A stretch of 59,675 nucleotides of DNA. Origin: a virus. The position numbers and the translations under genes were made by a program. The notes under the pieces are model-generated. The model searched no databases. It was not told the origin of the DNA and worked only from the letters and a program-made list of their open reading frames with translations. This document shows positions 59,124 through 59,675 of this stretch, one piece after another (position 1 is the stretch's first letter; every line of letters begins with the position of its first letter). The stretch spans positions 1-59,675 of the IMG/VR virus record IMGVR_UViG_3300028563_000023; one strand, given 5' to 3'.

Positions 59124-59675
59124 TCCCGCTCACCGTCCTCGCCGAGACGAAGACGACGCTCACAGTCGGCTGGACACCGGTGCCGAACGCGACCGGCTAC
59201 GAGTTCCTCGTCGACAGCGTCCGGGTGTCGAACACGTTCGACCCGACACGTTCGAGCGTGAAGTTCGGGAAGCCATCGAGCGGCGAGCATGTCTACTCGG
59301 TCGTGGCGCTCGGCAAGCTCGACGAGGGCGACCTGACGTGGCCTGCGGTCACGCCGCCGCCGGTCGGCTGGGTCGTCGCACCGCCCAGGCCGCCGATCAC
59401 GGTGATCAACAACCCGGTCGGGGCAGGCGTGAACGTCTACCAGGCGCCCGCGCACATCGTCGACACCGTCGTCAACGGCGGCCAAGATCAGGCATTCCTG
59501 GTGCAAGGCGGACAAGGCGGCGGTGCCGGCTCGACGTTCGAGCGGATCCAGGGCAACCTCGTCGGCGGCTACTCGGTGCCGCACAACAACAAGCATTTCT
59601 TCTACGTCAAGGGTGCGAACGTCACCGCGCTCGACGCGTCCGCGACGGCGGCGCTCTCGCCGAACCGCGGCGACG
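59120..59675 (+). CDS. FN3-like/beta-rich virion-associated protein, copy 2 (truncated by window end)
   Basis: First 185 residues of the homologue of the protein at 2601, with few changes (TPVPNATG; a PPRPPITVINNP linker). Starts with ATG where copy 1 has GTG. Runs off the window. Confidence 0.6.
   Translation, partial: MIPLTVLAETKTTLTVGWTPVPNATGYEFLVDSVRVSNTFDPTRSSVKFGKPSSGEHVYSVVALGKLDEGDLTWPAVTPPPVGWVVAPPRPPITVINNPVGAGVNVYQAPAHIVDTVVNGGQDQAFLVQGGQGGGAGSTFERIQGNLVGGYSVPHNNKHFFYVKGANVTALDASATAALSPNRGD

Larger units (their letters stand above)
56812..59675. repeat. Diverged long direct repeat, copy 2
   Basis: Corresponds to 1-3159 of the window. Colinear, but without the zinc-finger gene (2040-2483) and with an extra 62-aa gene (58935-59123). 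The methyltransferase is 412 instead of 417 aa, with a replaced middle. The copy is cut by the window end. Confidence 0.9.

Overview
The window reads as essentially one complete genome unit (about 56.8 kb) of a tailed, siphovirus-type phage of a high-GC actinobacterium. The gene order (ParB-methyltransferase, small and large terminase, portal, MuF/protease fusion, capsid, connectors, frameshifted tail chaperones, tape measure, distal tail proteins, lysis) and the wide use of GTG starts with 4-nt ATGA overlaps are those of actinophages. A small secreted Rpf-like muralytic protein resembles Thermoleophilia/Solirubrobacterales proteins as I know them, so that class is a possible but unproven host. 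No integrase, tRNA, CRISPR array or DNA polymerase is visible.

The first 3.16 kb recur, diverged and with gene-sized indels, as the last 2.86 kb (offset 56,811 in the shared leader). The simplest reading is an assembly that went once round a circularly permuted or terminally redundant genome and closed on a second strain variant. The two copies therefore show what varies in this phage: the target-recognition half of a ParB-domain DNA methyltransferase and the cassettes around the small terminase.

Layout on the + strand unless stated. 1-5.2 kb: DNA methyltransferase, TerS, zinc-finger protein, beta-rich virion protein, TerL. 5.2-14.8 kb: accessory block with an XRE regulator (CTG start), three glycosyltransferases, a polysaccharide deacetylase, two SAM methyltransferases, a C5-cytosine DNA methyltransferase, two HNH endonucleases, many tiny membrane/HTH proteins, and a minus-strand secreted-protein moron with its own bidirectional terminator. 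14.8-30 kb: portal, MuF/protease fusion, a minus-strand DUF2303 pair, major capsid protein, tail-tube-like protein, head-tail connectors, interrupted by HNH genes. 30.2-43.9 kb: tail chaperones (-1 frameshift), tape measure, distal tail/hub proteins, collagen-like fibre plus glycosyltransferase, beta-helix tail protein, papain-like protein, NlpC/P60-like endolysin, holin. 43.9-56.8 kb: a second transcription unit from a strong, apparently leaderless promoter: structured RNA leader, RHH regulator, RecT, SbcD/SbcC (Mre11/Rad50-like), HNH and HEAR proteins, Rpf-like enzyme, a DpdA/TGT-like protein coupled to a VUT/YhhQ transporter, VRR-NUC nuclease, GIY-YIG nuclease and SF3 helicase.

The most interesting content is (i) a minimal, salvage-type 7-deazaguanine module (transporter + transglycosylase-like protein + an unknown 92-aa protein) with no biosynthesis genes; (ii) a recurring -10 box 6-10 nt before operon-first start codons, i.e. 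leaderless transcription; (iii) two genes that appear to start at CTG; (iv) a 119-nt leader with two mutually exclusive hairpins over a Shine-Dalgarno; (v) dense homing-endonuclease colonisation including an internally deleted remnant; and (vi) five dispersed glycosyltransferases, one directly behind a collagen-like fibre.
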